64,000 nt of DNA from Lelliottia jeotgali (lineage in GTDB: Bacteria > Pseudomonadota > Gammaproteobacteria > Enterobacterales > Enterobacteriaceae). The notes below the pieces were generated by a model. The model did not search any database and was not told where the DNA came from. It was given only the letters and a program-made list of their open reading frames with translations. Location of the stretch: contig CP018628.1 in assembly GCA_002271215.1 (NCBI GenBank), positions 3,472,001 to 3,536,000 on the forward strand, in the 5' to 3' direction. Positions 63,417-64,000 of this stretch are shown in pieces; positions within the stretch are counted from its first letter, which is position 1, and every line of letters begins with the position of its first letter. The position numbers were made by a program, and so were the translations under genes.

Positions 63417-64000
63417 ACGGTCCGGGGACATCATGAACACTTGTTCGGGGACATGGTAGACACTTACAACTAAGGCATACGAACCCGTTTTTGGAGTCGC
63501 TTATGCCCTGGGATGCGAGAGATACCATGTCATTACGTACCGAGTTTGTTCTGTTCGCCTCGCAAGACGGGGCGAACATCCGTTCTCTTTGCCGTCACTA
63601 CAGCATTTCGCCCGCCACTGGCTACAAGTGGCTCGCCCGCTGGTCTGAACACGGCGCTGCCGGCCTGGCTGACCGCTCCCGCGTGCCTCATCATTCGCCG
63701 AACCGCTCATCTGACGACATCACTGACCTGCTGCGCCTGGCGCATGCCCGTCATGAACGCTGGGGCGCGCGCAAGATTAAGCGCTGGCTCGAAGACCAGG
63801 GACACAGGATGCCCGCTTTCAGCACTGTCCATAACCTGATGGCCCGTCACGGCCTGCTGCCGGGCACGACACCGGGCATTCCGGCCACCGGCCGCTTTGA
63901 GCATGACGCCCCCAACCGCCTCTGGCAGATGGATTTTAAGGGTCACTTTCCCTTTGGGGGCGGCCGCTGCCATCCACTGACCCTGCTCGACGACCACTCC
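63414..64000 (+). mobile_element. IS481-family insertion sequence, left part
   Basis: The element begins near 63414 (TGT or ACGG, the exact end is not decidable) and continues beyond the window. A 23-bp imperfect tandem repeat at 63421-63466 (units sharing TCGGGGACAT and ACACTT, 17 of 23 bases equal) lies at its left end and may bind transposase. The right end and target duplication are outside the window. Confidence 0.85.
63503..64000 (+). CDS. IS481-family transposase, N-terminal part (cut by window edge)
   Basis: DDE transposase with 166 residues visible and no stop. The start MPWDARDTMSLRTEFV is followed by a helix-turn-helix (NIRSLCRHYSISPATGYKWL, near 25-44), a second HTH-like part, and the first catalytic Asp in WQMDFKGHF (near 142), then LDDHS (near 163) of the catalytic core. 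GGAG lies 9 bp upstream of the ATG. The remaining catalytic residues are beyond the window. Confidence 0.9.
   Translation, partial: MPWDARDTMSLRTEFVLFASQDGANIRSLCRHYSISPATGYKWLARWSEHGAAGLADRSRVPHHSPNRSSDDITDLLRLAHARHERWGARKIKRWLEDQGHRMPAFSTVHNLMARHGLLPGTTPGIPATGRFEHDAPNRLWQMDFKGHFPFGGGRCHPLTLLDDHS

Overview
The window is a chromosomal segment of an Enterobacteriaceae bacterium. Nearly every gene resembles its Escherichia coli counterpart in order and length (ascB-hyc-hyp-fhlA, mutS, rpoS-nlpD-pcm-surE-truD-ispFD-ftsB, cysDNC, cysJIH, eno-pyrG-mazG-relA-rlmD-barA). The GC content and the many REP and CCCTCTCCC/GGGAGAGGG palindromes point to Enterobacter or a close relative (Lelliottia, Leclercia, Kluyvera) rather than E. 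coli itself. This genus call is inference.

Layout. 1-1040: 3' part of ascB. 1332-9115 (-): hycABCDEFGHI, the formate hydrogenlyase complex with its regulator and maturation protease. 9325-15070 (+): hypABCDE and fhlA, transcribed divergently from hyc with a sigma-54 promoter on each side. 15165-16382: a two-domain molbindin, ygbA with an NsrR-like site, and a SymE-like toxin under a LexA box. 16496-22683: mutS and rpoS, separated by a LysR/MFS/NTF2-like cassette with a 25-bp perfect palindrome. 22744-31325 (-): nlpD to ispD and ftsB, ygbE, cysCND. 31595-37484: iap, a hok-type toxin gene where E. coli K-12 carries CRISPR-Cas, then cysHIJ. 37794-38159: queD. 38241-48728: the ygcNOP / ygcQRSUW / yqcE-ygcE electron-transfer-flavoprotein cluster. 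48838-52816: queE and a nanE-PTS-rpiR amino-sugar module. 52876-63380: eno, pyrG, mazG, relA, rlmD, barA. 63411-64000: the left part of an IS481-family insertion sequence sitting inside a palindromic repeat.

Most interesting point. The divergent ygcW/yqcE intergenic region holds two copies of one promoter-leader module. Each copy has a CRP site, an extended -10, a predicted transcript start 41.5 bp from the CRP centre, a 5-bp hairpin with a 17-nt conserved loop, and a strong intrinsic terminator that competes with that hairpin. The cluster also encodes YgcP, a member of the GlpP family of mRNA-binding antiterminators. I infer that YgcP, probably sensing a phosphorylated intermediate made by the kinase YgcE, releases both transcripts. 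I know of no description of this system, but I could not search.

How genes work together. FhlA and formate drive hyc and hyp for anaerobic H2 production, and Hyp proteins build the NiFe site of HycE. CysDNC and CysJIH reduce sulfate to sulfide. The ygc cluster would import, phosphorylate and oxidise an unknown substrate and pass electrons by ETF (YgcQR) through YgcN/YgcO to quinone.
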